In this document: positions 12,640-24,100 of the stretch, one piece after another
Position numbering within the stretch: position 1 is the stretch's first letter
How the letters are laid out: each line of letters starts with the position of its first letter
Source: Ramazzottius varieornatus
Lineage: Eukaryota; Tardigrada; Eutardigrada; Parachela; Ramazzottiidae
Reading direction: 5' to 3'
DNA: 64,000 bases
NCBI GenBank assembly: GCA_001949185.1
Contig: BDGG01000014.1
Location: forward strand, 406,161-470,160
Translations under genes and position numbers: made by a program
Notes under the pieces: generated by a model
Databases searched by the model: none
What the model was told of the DNA's origin: nothing
What the model saw: the letters and a program-made list of their open reading frames with translations, nothing else

Positions 12640-12950
12640 GTGCACGTACTGTGCCGTATGCAGTGAAGTTTTACAACATTTTCGATCGCTTACGAATGTG
12701 TCATTTTAACACCTTGAGCACTGCGCGATTTCGTGCTTTGAGAATACGATGCGGGAAAGTCACTTTCGCGGTGTTTCAACTGGTTAAAACTTGGGAGCGG
12801 TGCCAAATTAGACCAATCACCACCTCATAGATTGGCCAAAATTTTGGAATATGAAGTAGAGTACGCCACCTGCCAACTCAAAACGGCCAGGCTTCAAGGT
12901 TTTCTACTGACCACTGGGCAGATATTTCCACGAATCTGAAACTGCTGCAA
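12640..12950. repeat. Diverged dispersed repeat (second copy at 2590-2950)
   Basis: Shared blocks in the same order include a CGATC...TTACG stretch, TTTAACACC, a run ending GACCAATCACCAC, and a later TTCT(A)CTGACCACTGG(A/G)CAG block. Identity is low, perhaps 60-70% by eye, and no ends are defined. The remainder of 12.95-13.8 kb shows no supported gene. Confidence 0.35.
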
Positions 12951-13823
12951 GATACTAAAATGTTTGGGCTCGCGCAACAAATATTTTGGTGACTCTGGAC
13001 TAACTGAGAGCCTGACTGGAGTAATTTGCTGGCGACGCCGAAATCCCGTTGAGAGAGGAAAAAGATTCCGCACAGGTTTTGCAGAGCCAGTGTCCAGTAG
13101 CCGCTAGTTTTAGTTTCAAGAAGAGTTGATTGTCCGGGCAAACGGAAAAAAAAACGGGGAGCAAAAGGTGAACTGGAAACTCGCTACGCACAAATGAGTG
13201 TGCGCCGGGATAGTGAGTTTCCCGCTCCGTGCTCAAGGTGTCAACTTCTAAACGCTGGCTGCAGAAAAAACCACATCGTTGCTGCCGGAAATTATCTTGA
13301 TCTGATCCGGGTTCCACTAGGCAGCAGCTGGGAAATAGGTCACCATTTCGAAGTCGCTGGCAAAGGATCTTCGAAGAACGCTGATAGTACGCATCTGCTG
13401 GACCTCGTGAGTGACCTCGAAATGAAGTTGAGCAAATCCTCCCACGCACTGTAAGCTTCGTCTGTCAATTGATCCCCGAGGAAAAATTCTGCTGTATTGA
13501 GTCGACTATCCGCGTACCACTACAGGATGTCTATAGGTCAGCCATTAAGCACTCGTTAATATCGCTAGACTACAGCATGCTTACCGCCCAGAACGCCACA
13601 GTATATGTCGAGGATCCTCGTGGGCGAGTGTAAGAGCTGTACCTGTTGTCACTGAATGATTCTATGGATCGCTGGAACACACCCAGGTCAAAAGTCGTCA
13701 GTCCGATAACGTGCTGATCAACGAACCTGTGCGTAAAAGTCCCAGTTCAACAGCACAGCTAAGGGTGATTACTAGAATTCAGCGCAGAAGCAAGCCCACT
13801 TACGGGGACACATTGCTGACCGA

Positions 13824-15480
13824 CTAGACCAACACTGGATTATCAAAGAGCAGATCGGGCTTCTTGTATTCGTATCCGTAGGCATACTGATCGACGGGTG
13901 TTTCTGGCTGGTTTATTTCAGTCCGGTTCACCCCGGTTGGTCCCACAGTCTCAAGCGTCTCCGGATGCCAGGTGATGATTCTGCGTGGAATCGACTGATA
14001 ACTAATTCGACTTTCTAGCATATTTTTGTGATGCACAGGTCATCGAACAGAACATGCTTGAGTGCTCACGTCGCCACTACCTGCACGAGAAACGGAACAT
14101 ATCCGTTCGTCGTCGAAACTCCCGTCACGTTCGCGGCAGCGGCTTTAGCTTTGTCCCAGGTTTGTTTGGCCAACTGAAGCTGTTCGTGGGTCATGCCTGT
14201 AAAGGGATCGACAGCTTTTCCTACCGTGGCCGAAAAGGATGGAATCGTCAGAGACGGGGCTCCTGCTGCCGGTCTTGGCTCTCGCGGCAGAACGGTTGAA
14301 GGTGTGACCACCACGACTGTCGGAGGTGCATTCTGCCGGAACTCTACAGTGATATGGTCGCCTTCCGGTGATACCTCCAATTCACGGATTCTTGACTGCA
14401 GGCTTGCCATCGGCGTCGACCGTGTTGGGCCGACATGTGGCGATATCGGTAAAGTTGTAAAAGCTATTGGACTGAAGAGGATACAAAACTTCAATAGGAA
14501 GATAGGTGAGGACGCTGGGAGATTTTGTCAGGGCAAATGGTGTGCAGCGCTTGTAGTAGCCGATGGCGTAAAGATCGGCCACTGCAGTTAGCCGCCAAGT
14601 AATGGAGCGGAAGACGCTATAGAAGGCCGATCCTATTTCTAGTGTGTAAGCATCCCCCAGAAAATAGCCGGTGGTGGCGCTCAAATTCGTTGCTAGTCGC
14701 TGCCGGAGACAAAGTTACCATCATCTGAAATTTTGTTTCAGGGTTGTATGAGACGATGAACTTACCAAATAGTGTTTGATGATGTCCTTCTGTGAGTCTC
14801 CAAAGGCCCAGTTCCTCAAGTAACTTTCGTATGCGACGTCGTCGTCTTGTTTCGTGTACCCCACTGCGTGATTCAATATGTACACGTCAAATTTACCCAG
14901 AAGTGGAATATTGGAGAAATCGAGCTGATTTATCCATGGATAGATTTCTGACCTGGGTCTCTTTCTACTAGATGAACTAGAAATACCAAAGTTGTTAACC
15001 ATCCATCATGCGTCGTTACTGATTTATCAGACAAACAGTCCTCCAGTGCCAAAACCGAGCAAACGGGATGTACTTAAATAATAGGCGATCCAGAGTCCTA
15101 GGGAGCAGCAAAATTAGACAATTAGTTTTCTGGTTATTAGCGTGTCTAAGACAGCATGTGCACCCATCCTCTTGCGGCGAGTTCGTTTAGAAGATTCTGG
15201 ACCGCTTCTCCTTCAAAATTAAGATGAAATGTGGCAGCGTACCTTCCAAATCGGCAGGCTTGAATTTCGGCTTCTGTGTCACTCCAATATGATTTTGCGA
15301 CTGTGACTCCATCCTAAACATCACCCGGAATGTTGAAATCGAGCCATGAAAAACTGTTATGCTGATGACGATGTAAGTACAGTGTGTAACCTTGTCGTAT
15401 GCATTGACGGATGGAAGTCCGATGGCCAGTGCACTTTGTGGGTACCACAGGGTTAGTCTGACAACGACAGCAACACGGCA
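13824..15480 (-). CDS. Unrecognised multi-exon protein, probably secreted
   Basis: Exons that join in phase, in transcription order, are: about 15480-15243, 14947-14766, 14699-14070 and 14010-13824. The predicted chain includes PQSALAIGLPSVNAYDK, LDFSNIPLLGKFDVYILNHA, YESYLRNWAFGDSQKDIIK, a Pro/Val-rich segment (PPTVVVVTPSTV), then DPFTGMTHEQLQLAKQTWDK and a C-terminus ending DLLFDNPVLV. Alternating hydrophobic strands and Cys suggest an extracellular or luminal protein, but I know no matching family and see no signal-peptide exon. Inside the third exon the reading frame changes near 14390: the upstream frame ends shortly after TVDADGKP while the downstream frame carries SLQSRIRELEVSPEGDH. 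A short intron with poor signals, a real frameshift or an assembly indel would all explain it. The 5' end is unresolved. Confidence 0.45.
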
Positions 15481-15599
15481 CACAGTTTTCGATCGCTGTA
15501 CAGTCGCTTCAAAGGGACCTTACACATCGAGCAGTAATAGGCATGAAAATGTTTGGTTGAATTTTCACCAAGGCTTACATGTAGTAGGCTTGTTTCCCG

Positions 15600-15934
15600 A
15601 AACTGCGCGCTCCTTCGCTTAAGACGGTGTCCGAAGCATTGGCTGCAGCTTGCAGCACTTTAGCTCATTGTGTCTTGACAATATCCAGCTGCTGGTACGA
15701 TATACCCGATAAATAGTCAAACGGACGGTTGTTTGTGGATGCGAAAGAGCTGTTGGTCGTAACCGCAGTGGCACCCGCAGCAGGAATCGGTTTCGATAGC
15801 GTAAGGCTGGCTGGGGTGCTAGACGTCTCTTCTGCAGTGGTGTTCTGCTGTATCGTGACGGCGAACAAGCTAGAAGCTAAAAGTATTCCCAGCAAGCAGG
15901 AATGGTGGCAAGACGTGCGATGGGTTTCCATCAC
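15600..15934 (-). pseudogene. Partial copy of the neighbouring gene's C-terminal region, interrupted by TGA
   Basis: From ATG at 15934 the frame reads a basic/hydrophobic signal-like start (LLGILLASSLFAV), a Thr/Ser/Ala-rich stretch, then PFDYLSGISYQQLDIVKTQ and a TGA. Read past the TGA, the same frame gives AKVLQAAANASDTV. This parallels the downstream gene's DPFTGMTHEQLQLAKQTWDK then AKAAAANVTG, so the TGA lies where the relative has Trp or its neighbour. It is either a decayed duplicate or a genuine 89-residue secreted peptide that ends there. Confidence 0.4.
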
Positions 15935-16094
15935 GAGAGGCTATTTTGACTACCTGAAGTACCACACAAAACTCAACTGAGTTTGAATATTGGCGTTCCG
16001 TCTATCAAATCACCCATCTAAGGCAAGACGAAGAATTTGCTTATTCTTCTAGCTTTCTCAATGAGCGCGCTATGCAAAAAAATCTTTGACCGAC

Positions 16095-16661
16095 GATCAT
16101 TCAAAGCTCCATCTCGAATAAGCAATCATACGATACAACGGACTTGATCACGAACCTGCGAGATCGCTGGCCTAAAAAAGGCTTCGCAAAGCGCGTTCGT
16201 TGAGAGAGCGAAATAAGAATAGGCGTGATTCTTCCTTTCGATTAAGCGGTCAGTCAGCTTGAGGCCAACGCTAACAAAATTGTTATATTTTACAAATTCG
16301 GAATAAATTTTTTTTATTATGTATTACAAATTCGGAATAATTTTTTCGGGTAATGGTTATCCATATCTCCGTCAAGTAGTAGTTTAATCGAATCCTCAAA
16401 ACTGGTTTACTGTATGGAACTATACGCGAGACGGCTAAATAGCCGATGCTGAAAGTTGCGAAACTGTTGTCCACATTTCGTCAGCGTTGGCCTCAAGCTG
16501 ACTGACCGCTTAATCGAAAGGAAGAATCACGCCTATTCTTATTTCGCTCTCTTAACGAACGCGCTTTGCGAAGCCTTTTTTAAGCCAGCGATCTCGCAGG
16601 TTCGTGATCAAGTCCGTTTGTATCGTATAATTGCTTATTCGAGATGGAGCTTCGAATGATC
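16095..16661. mobile_element. Long foldback element with about 178-bp near-identical inverted arms
   Basis: The left arm 16095-16272 and right arm 16483-16661 are reverse complements with only about six differences across their length, for example GATCATTC...CTCCATCTCGAATAAGCAA against TTGCTTATTCGAGATGGAG...GAATGATC. The 210-bp spacer is AT-rich and holds a tandem direct repeat of TTACAAATTCGGAATAA (16285-16345). No transposase frame fits in the spacer, so this is a non-autonomous inverted-repeat element. The high arm identity implies recent insertion or gene conversion. Confidence 0.8.
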
Positions 16662-16874
16662 ATGGGTTATGGATCTTGTTTTGCCAAAACGGATGTATGT
16701 ATTTTTTAAAGCGCCGGCGAAAGTAAAAAATTCTTTTCACCAGGGAGGCCATAATCTTTAGAATTTCGCCCTGACTAAAAAACGGCTCGATCGGTTAACT
16801 ATGAAGCTGAAGGGGAGCATCCTCGTGCTGAAACGAAAGACGATAGTGTATTGTACATCAGATGTGGCAAAAAC

Positions 16875-17800
16875 CAAGGGCTCCTCTCACCACCGACACC
16901 ACCGATCGGCTCATCTCACCACCGGTTTTAATCGACACATCACCGATAGGCTCCTCTCACCACTCCCGATTGACTTTTTAATTAGATCAAATGTGCTGAG
17001 ATTGACTAAAAAGTCATGAGTTCACCACCACCACCGCGAAAGTGCTGTTTCTTGACACTATCGTTACCAAACATCCAGAAATGAGCTTTGGGTTTGCGAG
17101 AAACTTGCGGACGCATGTACTTAACAGTTCCAAGCGTTCAAAATGGCGAATCTTAAAGCATTGATCGCCCTAGGAGGGATTGCTAACGCCTGACCAACTG
17201 CATGATGAAAGATTCCGGGGACTTGACAAGACACGCACGTGTGTGCAAGTCCATCTCAATGGCGCGAACCACTTCCTGACCAGCATGTGGAATCCAGATT
17301 CACAAGATGTGAGCCTGTTCGACAGCTAGCCTAGCGTACCGTTAACCTGGCAGGTTGAGCACGAGCTATGGCTGTGCTATTCGGAAGGCGAGGAAGAACT
17401 TCGCTGTCGCAATGCGCCAGTACAAGACCAGGTGAACGGCGTGGACACCCGAGCTACAGCCAAACACCGATCGCAGGGTCGTCCCGGAAATTGTCGTCAT
17501 AGAGTAGCTGTACTTATTCATATGAGTGTGGATACTGTGGAACTTCTATGAGTCCTCCGTTACTGCACCCGCTGTTTTATTCCCCCTGAGAGATATCGTT
17601 CACATATTATACTACTGTAGTTCCGCGTATTTGCTTACTACCGTACTGTTCTTGGTGGTGTCTCGGTAACCATCAGCCGAAATAAAACTCTGGGTGGTGG
17701 TGCGATGAGCCGTGGATGGTGTCAAAATTCTAGATGCAAGTGGTGATGAGAAGAGCCCATCGGTGGTATCGGTGGTGCCGGTGGTGAGAGGAGCCCTCTC
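16875..17800. repeat. Inverted repeats built on a GGCTCCTCTCACCACCG unit
   Basis: On the left, GGCTCCTCTCACCACCGACA is followed by two more degenerate units (GGCTCATCTCACCACCGG; GGCTCCTCTCACCACTCC). On the right, about 17740-17798, the reverse complements appear (CGGTGGTGAGAGGAGCC and GTGGTGATGAGAAGAGCC). About 780 bp lie between, with no supported gene. The ends are short tandem units in opposite orientation, typical of foldback-type elements. Confidence 0.5.
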
Positions 17801-17926
17801 CATCATTTTATTCTTCCTATCAACTCAAAGCGTATGTTTGTAGAAATTGAAATAAGGAAAAATAGGGAAAACATCAAAAGCAGGCAACGTGTAGAGGGAA
17901 AACGATATATTGGTTTGCTTTGGTTC

Positions 17927-20130
17927 TCAAACGAACTGTTCCGGCAAGCTGGAAAGCAGATTCAGAAACGATGAGACGTCGGCTTGTGTCCTGCCACCTT
18001 CAGCGACAGCTTGCTGCGCCTTGATTTGCATTGCCTTGATGTTCTTCTGAAACTCCCCTGTCTGCGACCAACGAACTGCCTGAACAATTTCTTCCGCTGG
18101 CACAACTCGCCCTCCGTCCATCCGCGTGTTTGGAATCAAAACCGCGAGACCTAAAAAAACAATCGAACTCTACGTTACAACGTCTGAGATATATCTTTTT
18201 TCCATTGACTCTATCAGACCAGGTCGTGGCTACGTGCACGAATTTTCGCACGATCTTTAGTCTCCGTGAATACGACCATGAGTTTGTACAATGATCGAAG
18301 ACGCTGGCTGACTGAGGAAGCGAAACATATTAATCCGATTATCTGAACCTTGTTCGCATGATTGGGGTAGAGTATTCAAGACTAAAAGCTTCGGTTTCGA
18401 CCTCTGCGCTAAGTTGTTGCCCTTTTTACAACTGCCGAAAGCCACCACTTTGATGCATTGAACCCTCCGTTCTCAGATACTCCAGCTTTTATCCAGGTAT
18501 ACGGTATGGCGAAGAGCAGGTGGATAGGATCCGTGTATTTTTTCGCTTTCACGTGAAAGTGCACTCGCTTGTTTGCACTCTTCATACGAAGCAAAGCGTC
18601 ACCCCGCTTCATGTTCGGGGAGATGGTTTGATTAGGCATACTGTCTGACGAACATCCTCATCAGTTCCTGCCAGTTCCCACCGCCTGTGTTGAAACCGTG
18701 ATAACAATTAAAACAGGCTATTCGTGCACTGAGACCGAAATTCCTGTCGAAGTTCGTGCCCGGAGACAGAGGTCGGCACAGTTTCTGCACCGAGTCGGTA
18801 CGATCAAACTTACCTTTGTTAGCCATCCATTGTCCATTCAGCGGCTGGTCGGCGAACATCGGCCAAGCAACCATAGGAACCCCACCAACGATGCCTTCCA
18901 GCGTGCTATTCCATCCCGCATGTGTTATGAATACTGCACAAGCCTCATGTCCGAGAACCGTCTTTTGAGGAGCCCAAGGCAGCACCAAAAACCGACTGTC
19001 TTGCCGCTCGAACTGATCTTTCATCCCCTCCTGAAGTTCTTCCAGCAACATGGACTGATACTGCTTCCGCATCGACAGGATAAACGCCTTGTCCAGCATC
19101 AGCAGCGCTTTCGACAGTTCTCTGGTCTGATCTTCGTCCAGATATGCCAAGGAGCCGAAAGAGACGTAGACGACTGACTTTACCTCTTGTTTATCCATCC
19201 ATGCGACAATCTTCTTTTCCATGGACTGCTTCCATGAACTGCTTGTCCGTTCTGCAGTGGGAAACAGCGGACCGACGCAGTAGACTGGAATATGAGCGGT
19301 TCGCGGGCTGACAGATATTGTCTTTAGTGCAGTTTCGTCTGCTTCGCGGAACGTGTTGAACAAGATGGCGCTGGCCAGGGGTAAAGGATTGTTGACCATG
19401 AGGAGAAACTTTTTCATCGTTTCGGTCAGTGGTTGATCATAGACACGGAAGTTGCTGATGGCGCTGCTGGCTAGTGCACCATCTCCGGCAGCTCCATCTG
19501 GAATGGCTGGAGTATCGCTGGTTACGTCGAGACCGCTGATGCCGGCTGAACAGTTGAAGACACATCCTGAAACCAACCAAAAGATCAAAGATCGGTAAAT
19601 TTGTCTAAAACTTCATTGTCACCAACAAGAATAAGGCCAGCATGAATAAAAGGCTGACCTGGAATGCCGAGTTGGATGCAAATGGGAAGAACGATGGAAC
19701 ATAGGAAACGATCCAGGACAATGGCATCGACGGGACGCCGGATAGCCAATGCCGTGTGCCCATTTTGTCGGTCAAGAATACCGTTCGAAGTGTTGTCTGC
19801 GTTGTGTATTGGCAGAGACTTCAGCAAGGACGTCATGACGGGCTCCATCTGCTCGACCAGGTCCAGGACGCGTTTCAAGTCCGGAACGGACTTGTCGAAC
19901 TGGAAAGCGACGCCGTCATTCAGCGCCAAAACCTCCAGTTGATTATTCTGTTCCGTAGTCAGGACTTCTCGCTGACGAATCTCCTCCATCTTGTCTGAAG
20001 ACACAATAAAGGTAACATGGTGTTGTGCCGAAATCTTCTTGGCGAACTCGAGCAGTGGGATGATGTGACCGTAGGCGGGGATAGTCAAACATAGGACGTG
20101 CTTCTGCGGAGGCTGAGTGGGCTCAGGCAT
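17927..20130 (-). CDS. Plant-type UDP-glycosyltransferase (GT1)
   Basis: Three exons, 20130-19623, 19566-18814 and 18150-17927, give about 494 residues. Retained features: an N-terminal PAYGHIIPLLEFAKKIS with the presumed catalytic His22, VDAIVLDRF where GT1 enzymes carry the supporting acidic site, and a C-terminal donor-sugar motif of about 44 residues (about 367-410) opening LPWAPQKTVLGHEA, with THAGWNSTLEGIVGGVPM and FADQPLNGQW. This is the PSPG form seen in plants and many microbes. Animal UGTs instead carry a 'WLPQ...HGG.NG' version, a signal peptide and a C-terminal membrane anchor; this protein has neither, so a cytosolic enzyme is expected. It presumably glycosylates small lipophilic molecules; the acceptor is unknown. 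The introns show that it is resident in the eukaryotic genome. Confidence 0.85.
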
Positions 20131-22139
20131 TTTTTCTTGTCTGTTTCCCTGAGAAAAGCGTAAATCTAAATTTGAAATGCGGAATGATCTGTTTTCCAAC
20201 AAAGCTAAGGCGAAGCATTCTTTCAAGAAAATGTGCTGTTATATCCTCATGACTTCGTGAAAGTTCGTTTTGTCTTTCTTATCACACCTTGTTCGATCAG
20301 TTCAAACTGACCACATCGTGGTACAAGTGTCCACTTTCCAGGAAGTTACGCCTGCTGAACAAAAGATAAGCACGACTTGTCGTCTTTTACCCATCCTTTA
20401 TAATCGAAATCGATGTAGGTTATCAGGCTCGATTACACATCATTTTCTCCGTGGTCACCAAGCAGTGAACCGCAAAGTGAGCATGACACTGCATTTCGAA
20501 TATTCGAACTGGGCCTCCAGAAAAACAGCCTGTCGGTATTGCGTGGGTTATTTGCTTTCTCAGCGCACTACGTCTCGCAAGGGCACTGTATTTGCTTTTT
20601 TACCAGCCTTGCGCAACGGTGGAAAAATGACTGATGGCTTCAGGGTAGAAGGCGCTCTTGTATATACGGAGTAACGCTAAACGACACTGTTATCATTTTG
20701 AGGTTGACCACAAAAGAATGCCGAGAGGTAACCCGGTGTTTGCTTTTGCTCAGGTGGGCAAACATTCCATCTTTACCATAAATCTCACTCGTATCTATCC
20801 ATTCTTTTCACACACGGCGCTATATTTGCCTGCTCCTTCAACAGAAAGCAACAACTCGCGTTAGATATCAAAACCATTGAAGAATCAAAACTCCAAAAAC
20901 CAATTTGTCAGTTTTCAAATGCCACTTCTTCTCGCAAGGAATAGTCTTTTTGGATTTGATGGAATTTACTGTACAGGGCAAATCTTAAGATGGCGTCCAG
21001 ACGTATTAGCGTACGCGCGTATCAGCATAATCAACTGGTAATGCGATCCACACCTGCATTGGCATAAATCTTGCAAGACATTAAGCGCATATCAAGTTTG
21101 ACGAGACTGCTGAGTCTGAATTGAGCAGGGAGAGGTCGGTCGTCATGTCGTGTAATTACCATTTTAATGGGGTGGTCGAGTGATGCCCAGACAAAATAAA
21201 TAAACAGGCGTTTATGATCAGCAAAGCCATTTCTCCTCTTTCTTCCAGCAACCACCTTACCGCTCTTTCGGCTTCGCCTCACCGCATGTCAAGAGGCCAT
21301 CTGAAGCGACGTGTGTCGCGTCTCCTCGGGCACCACAAGGGCCGTCGGCTCTCGTCGGCGGTTAGAACTGTTGTAATGTGCGATAAAAGATGCAAATAGA
21401 CGTCCTTCACTATTCACCAGACTTTCACCTTGCCACTTAAAATTTCACCTGTGGAAATATGAGCACTCAAAGACTGCGGGTCCAATAAGGAAATACAAAT
21501 CGTAAAGTCTGCCTTTGTCTTGCCTGTCAGTGCTCGTAGTAAAAAGGGCATTCCTGAGTCAAACTGTGGTCCAGCTTACGTAACAACCTCCTGGTTCAGG
21601 TCTTTCGCGTTTGCCGATTGATGCTAAATTATAAAAAAAACATGGACCCGGCTTCCTGTTCTGTTTTGGTGTGCTGGATCATAGATAATCTATGATCCAG
21701 AAAATTTGGGACAATGTTCGGCTGCATTCTGGTTAATTTGCTGCGGTTCATCCAGACTGAAGCATTTCGTACTGTAAAATTTTATGGCCTGAATGGGGGT
21801 GTATTTTATGAAAGTTCCAAATTATTCTAAACGTTTACAGTAGTATACCGAAATAGTTCATCTATCAAAATAACCAAATAAGGCGCCTAGAAATACTGCA
21901 AAGTCGTCAAGAACGAGAAAAAGGCGTCTGTCGACACCGGTTTTCTAACGAAATAAAAATTTCTCCAAATGAGCAAAAAGGTAGGAACTTTGAAAGCAGA
22001 AAACAACGTTTTGTACAGCGAGAACGCAACGAAACTCCATCTTGATCGCACTATCCATTTCCTCGTTAATCTTTGGCGCTGACCTGTCCCATTTTGCCAC
22101 CACAGCTCCGTGACAGAAGTCAAATGGCCGATGGTCAGA
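20131..22139. other. No supported gene
   Basis: The longest frame (20270-20674, +, 134 codons) runs opposite to and just upstream of the glycosyltransferase and has no recognisable domain. A direct/inverted AATCTATGATCCAG palindrome-like pair (GATCATAGATAATCTATGATC) occurs near 21677-21697. The frame at 21887-22168 (minus) could be a terminal exon of the meteorin-like gene in another frame, but I cannot join it convincingly. Confidence 0.35.
21677..21697. repeat. 21-bp near-perfect palindrome
   Basis: The sequence reads GATCATAGAT AATCTATGATC, that is GATCATAGATT with its reverse complement almost without spacer. It is not near a gene end. It could be a small hairpin or a relic of an inverted-repeat element. 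Confidence 0.5.
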
Positions 22140-22812
22140 TTAGACAGCCGGCGCGATATCGTAGACAATCTCTACCGCGCCAACGCCTGGTCGCCTGACA
22201 TGGGTCCGCAATCGTGGATTGTCCACATCTTCTGACGCCACTGACACTATATCTGATTCTTCTTCCGGAAACGACTCCAAATAGAGCGTAACCGAAGGGT
22301 TAGGAAGGTCGAAACAACGTCGTTCAGCTGAAGTCGCTTCACCCATGTCAGTCTTCCCTTGATTGCTGATTGTCACGGTAGGCTCAACTTGTGCCTTGAT
22401 CCAGAAGCCAGCTTGATTAGTAACTCCGACCAAGTTGGAATGGCTTCCGAATCGATCAGTAAAGCTATTCTTTACCACACCGACTTGATTGCTTGGGTGG
22501 CCATCAGCTAGTACAGGCTTTTGGGGGCTGGAAGCAAAGATGAGCTTCAGCGCCTGTTTGTCCTGCAGGTAAACATTGACGCCATGGAATGTTTTGCGAT
22601 CAACGGTCAAGCAAGCACGGTGGTCTGAACGGAGACTTCTTCGGATCTTGTTTTGTATTTTCTTAGGGAGCGAGACGATAGGATAGTGAGGCTGGGGAGG
22701 ATGGATGGTCACCCGGAGAGCGCCGTCAGGGTACAGCCACTTTATCCGGCCTGATGGACATCGTAGGTATTCTTGCTGGACTGATCCGTCTGCCACTACC
22801 GACCGCTTCGTC
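22140..22812 (-). CDS. Meteorin-like secreted factor, 3' exon
   Basis: The exon opens after a CAG acceptor at 22813 with no in-frame ATG, so at least one upstream exon (signal peptide, first Cys) is missing and was not located. It encodes about 223 residues. Family marks are YLRCPSGRIKWLYPDGALRV, matching the vertebrate meteorin 'YLRC..G...W.YP.GAL.V' block; then ACLTVDRKTFHGVNVYLQ and RCFDLPNPSVTLYLES, matching 'G.NIYLE' and 'CFGL..GGLFVE'. Meteorins are secreted neurotrophic/metabolic factors. Between the second and third blocks lies an insert of about 55 residues, and the C-terminal half of vertebrate meteorins is not recognisable before the stop. Confidence 0.65.
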
Positions 22813-24100
22813 CTGCAGCGAAAAAAACGACAGTTTACAATTTGCCGGAAATTACTTGACTGCCGGAGATCTTCATTTCCTACAGTGAATTCAATGCAGT
22901 ATCTAATTTTTGAACTTGAAGAAATCGTAAAAAAACAGCGTCAAAAGGCAGCTGATACAGTAAAAAGACCGGTCAAACGTTAGCACATGACGTCATCGCG
23001 ATGGAAGGCTGCAACACGCAGCCGCAGTGAAGCCTTGCGGGAGTTGATACGGCAAACTTAGTAAGTCATCTCTTTTCGTTTGCACCGTTTCGTGCGAGGG
23101 GTTTTAAATTTACCTCCGATTTCCTACTGGACTGTATGCAGGATGGTGAGTCAAAGATTTGGACTTTCGATACGGTTTGGCGCTTTCTGGTCGTCAAGTG
23201 TTTATTGACCCTTGACATTTACAACCGTTGGAACATTAAGCCATCAATCAATTACCGTTATAATCAGAGCCTCGTTGCCTTCCTTCCCTTTCTGTCGATC
23301 TCGAAACTCGTCATGTGGATCGGCTGTCCTTCTTCCTCAAAGCTCCATCTCAAATATCGCTGCACTTGTGCACACATGCGAATTATCAGCGTAAACGAAT
23401 CGCATCAAGGCTGATTATGTTGCTGCACATCAGCTAGAAGGCATTAATTAGCACACTCTACCTTCTTTCCCTTCACAAATGCAAAGTAAGCTGGTCATAC
23501 TCTCTGACAAGGAGGCATAGATGATCAGGCGGCAAGTTGGTCATCAAAGCTGGCACAACCTGCTCTTTGTTATCCTAATGCTAATCGCATTATCCTTCCA
23601 GACATTCTACAGAAACGGAACTAACGTTGCTCGTCTCTCTTCCTTTCGCAAAGCTAATTGTCGCCGCGACAATCTCTCCCCATGTTGACCCTCTTAGCCG
23701 TCTTCAAGTGGACATGGATACACTTGGCCAAAGAACAAAAAATAACAAAGCCCGAAATGGAACTTCTCAATAGGACGATTAGCGATCAATCATGCGGCCA
23801 GCTTTGAAGAAAATGGACAGGTAAAAATTTTCCAGGTAAAGCGGCGCATGCTGTTATTTTCTGTTCGCAGGTAGATGTCTCAATTTCCTTGCGCATGGGG
23901 TGAACCAACGCTGTGCACAACCTCCTGCGACTTGCACCGGCATACAAATTGTGGAATTTGTAATCCAGTCGTCAAATGAACGCCTTGGAAAATCAGCTTT
24001 TGCGTAATACTTGACACATTAGCTTGAACGTGACACAACAATGACGCGCGATTTACATATTGAAAGAGTATATCCTAGTTTCTAATTTGAGGGATGCGAC
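22813..24100. other. No supported gene
   Basis: The missing 5' exon of the meteorin-like gene should lie here on the minus strand, but no short exon with a signal peptide and matching phase stood out. Two overlapping frames at 23136-23414 (+) have no family resemblance. Confidence 0.35.

Noticed and set aside
16875-17800. CRISPR-like array
   Set aside because: The repeated GGCTCCTCTCACCACCG units are few, degenerate, partly inverted and without regular spacers; the genome is eukaryotic.
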